Assembly: GCF_001293685.1 (NCBI RefSeq)
Contig: NZ_BCAG01000006.1
Location: 62,001-126,000 of the forward strand
Origin: Desulfatitalea tepidiphila
Lineage (GTDB): Bacteria; Desulfobacterota; Desulfobacteria; Desulfobacterales; Desulfosarcinaceae
Direction: 5' to 3'
DNA length: 64,000 nt
Shown: positions 62,841 to 64,000 of the stretch, piece by piece
Layout: every line of letters begins with the position of its first letter
Position numbering within the stretch: position 1 is the stretch's first letter
Notes under the pieces: generated by a model
Database searches by the model: none
What the model saw: the letters and a program-made list of their open reading frames with translations, nothing else
Told to the model about the DNA's origin: nothing
Translations under genes and position numbers: made by a program

Positions 62841-63542
62841 CTACAAGGCGAGGTATTGCTTGATGATCGACTCGTTGTCCCAGATCGCCGCGATGCTGTC
62901 CGTGTGCACGATGCACCCCTTTTCGAGGATATAGCCTCGCGCACACACCCTGCGGCAGAATTTGAGATTCTGATCGGCCAGCAGGATGGTCATACCCGTG
63001 TCGCGGATCTCTTCGATCACCCTGGCCAGGTTGTCCACGATCAACGGGGCCAGACCTTCAGAGGGCTCGTCCAGCAGGACCATGTCCGGATTGGCCATCA
63101 AGGCCCGTCCCATGCCGAGCATTTTCTTCTCTCCTCCGGAAAGAAGAATTCCCATTTGTTTGCGGCGTTCGCCGAGGACCGGGAAGAGCGCCTCCACCCG
63201 TTCACGCGTCCAGTGCCCGTCCCGGCCCGAAAGCCGCCGCGCGATCTCCAGGTTCTCCTCGCAGGTCAGGTCTGGAAAGATGCGCAGGTCATCCGGCATA
63301 TAGGCCATGCCCGCCTTGGAGATGGCATAGGCGGGCTTGCCGCGCATGTCCACCCCTTTGAACCGAACCGCACCGCTGCGCGGCGTGGTGAGCCCCATCA
63401 CCGAACGCAAAGAGGTGGTCTTGCCGACCCCGTTACGGCCGAGCAAGGCCACCACCTCTCCCCTGTCCACCGAAAAGGAGACATCCTGAAGAATATGCGA
63501 CTTGCCGTAGAAGGTATTCATCGACTCGACCTGAAGCATCAT
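62841..63542 (-). CDS. livF: HAAT ABC transporter ATPase LivF (fourth system)
   Basis: 233 residues with Walker A GRNGVGKTT, signature LSGGEKKMLGMGRA and Walker B MVLLDEPSEGLAP. It overlaps the livG stop by four bases. The permease and binding-protein genes of this system lie beyond the window end. Confidence 0.9.
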   Translation of the reverse strand: MMLQVESMNTFYGKSHILQDVSFSVDRGEVVALLGRNGVGKTTSLRSVMGLTTPRSGAVRFKGVDMRGKPAYAISKAGMAYMPDDLRIFPDLTCEENLEIARRLSGRDGHWTRERVEALFPVLGERRKQMGILLSGGEKKMLGMGRALMANPDMVLLDEPSEGLAPLIVDNLARVIEEIRDTGMTILLADQNLKFCRRVCARGYILEKGCIVHTDSIAAIWDNESIIKQYLAL

Positions 63543-64000
63543 GACGTCACCTCTTGCCCCAGGTAGACTTCCCTCACCCTCGGATCGTTCTTGACCGCTT
63601 CGGTCGTACCGTCACCGATGACTTCGCCGTGATGCAGCACGATGACCCGTTCCGAAAGTGAAAAGACGATATCCATGTCGTGCTCCACGATGACGAAGGT
63701 GGTCTCCTTGTTGACCGACAACCTGCGGATATTCTCAAGAATGCGCACCCGTTCCACCGGATTCATGCCTGCGGTGGGCTCGTCGAGAAACAACAGCTTG
63801 GGCCGGGCGGCCAGGGCCACACCGACCTCCAGGACCCGCTGATCGCCGTGCGATAGCGCACTGGCCACGGTGTGGGCCTCGTTCTCCAATCCGATGCGCT
63901 CCAGAATCTGGGCGACTTCCGCGTGGACCGCCGTCTCCTTGTGGATGGCGCGCAGCAACCGCCTCGTGAGATTCCGTATGGCCAGCGCGGGCAGCAGGAG
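63539..64000 (-). CDS. livG: HAAT ABC transporter ATPase LivG (fourth system, cut by window end)
   Basis: C-terminal about 153 codons of a LivG ATPase. The signature-like region ALSHGDQRVLEVGVAL, Walker B LLFLDEPTAGMNP and the switch VEHDMDIVFSLSE are visible. The N-terminal half with Walker A is outside the window; the frame stays open to base 64000. Confidence 0.87.
   Translation of the reverse strand, partial: LLLPALAIRNLTRRLLRAIHKETAVHAEVAQILERIGLENEAHTVASALSHGDQRVLEVGVALAARPKLLFLDEPTAGMNPVERVRILENIRRLSVNKETTFVIVEHDMDIVFSLSERVIVLHHGEVIGDGTTEAVKNDPRVREVYLGQEVTS

Noticed and set aside
1-64000. CRISPR arrays, prophage structural genes, restriction-modification or other known defence genes
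   Set aside because: No regularly spaced direct repeats and none of the corresponding protein families were seen in the window.

Overview
The window looks like chromosomal DNA from a strictly anaerobic, mid- to high-GC bacterium of the Desulfobacterota, probably related to the Desulfosarcina/Desulfobacteraceae group. This is inferred from gene content, not from a marker gene. The content includes 4-hydroxybutyryl-CoA dehydratase (an oxygen-sensitive Fe-S/FAD enzyme), two ferredoxin-nitroreductase fusions, four branched-chain amino-acid-type (HAAT/Liv) ABC transporters and many CoA-ester enzymes. There is no rRNA and no intact tRNA.

Region 1 (1-8.2 kb, minus strand) reads as one catabolic unit: a GntR/FCD regulator, two SDR dehydrogenases, a Liv substrate-binding protein, LivH, a fused LivM-LivG, LivF and an amidohydrolase. 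Region 2 (8.2-19 kb) is accessory. It holds small unknown genes, a two-microprotein unit with its own promoter and terminator, an IS481-type insertion sequence with a perfect hairpin in its leader, an HU/IHF protein, a TetR-controlled MFP/FtsX/ATPase export operon, and the scar of an integrative element (a piece of tmRNA 3' end, a truncated tyrosine integrase and a truncated second gene). A PAS-PAS-LuxR regulator follows.

Region 3 (19.3-27.6 kb) pairs a crotonase with a minus-strand seven-gene operon: Liv K-H-M-G-F, then a 4-hydroxybutyrate CoA-transferase (abfT) and 4-hydroxybutyryl-CoA dehydratase (abfD). Together they predict uptake, CoA activation and dehydration of 4-hydroxybutyrate or a close relative to crotonyl-CoA. 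Region 4 (27.6-39.1 kb) has a decayed TPP-enzyme end, UspA, an SDR, a VOC/epimerase-like protein, an exported alpha/beta hydrolase, a third complete Liv operon and an M20 peptidase. In all three complete Liv operons a strong stem-loop, different in sequence each time, lies directly behind the binding-protein gene.

Region 5 (39.2-49.8 kb) holds an ECF sigma/anti-sigma pair with a divergent secreted protein, a GlcD-type FAD oxidase, a gene-debris zone (a dihydrolipoamide dehydrogenase end and a VOC-gene end), an aldehyde dehydrogenase, two tandem CoA-transferase III genes of which only the second keeps the catalytic Asp, an amidase and a ferredoxin-nitroreductase. Region 6 (50-64 kb) holds an AI-2E family permease, a dispersed-type intergenic repeat, a thiolase, a zinc metallopeptidase, an outer-membrane barrel, a lone acyl-CoA carboxyltransferase, two SDRs, an MFS carrier, a second ferredoxin-nitroreductase, an AMP-forming acyl-CoA ligase and the start of a fourth Liv transporter that runs off the window.

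Overall the window is a mosaic of carboxylate and acyl-CoA uptake and degradation modules separated by mobile-element scars and gene fragments. No CRISPR array, prophage or classical defence system was seen.
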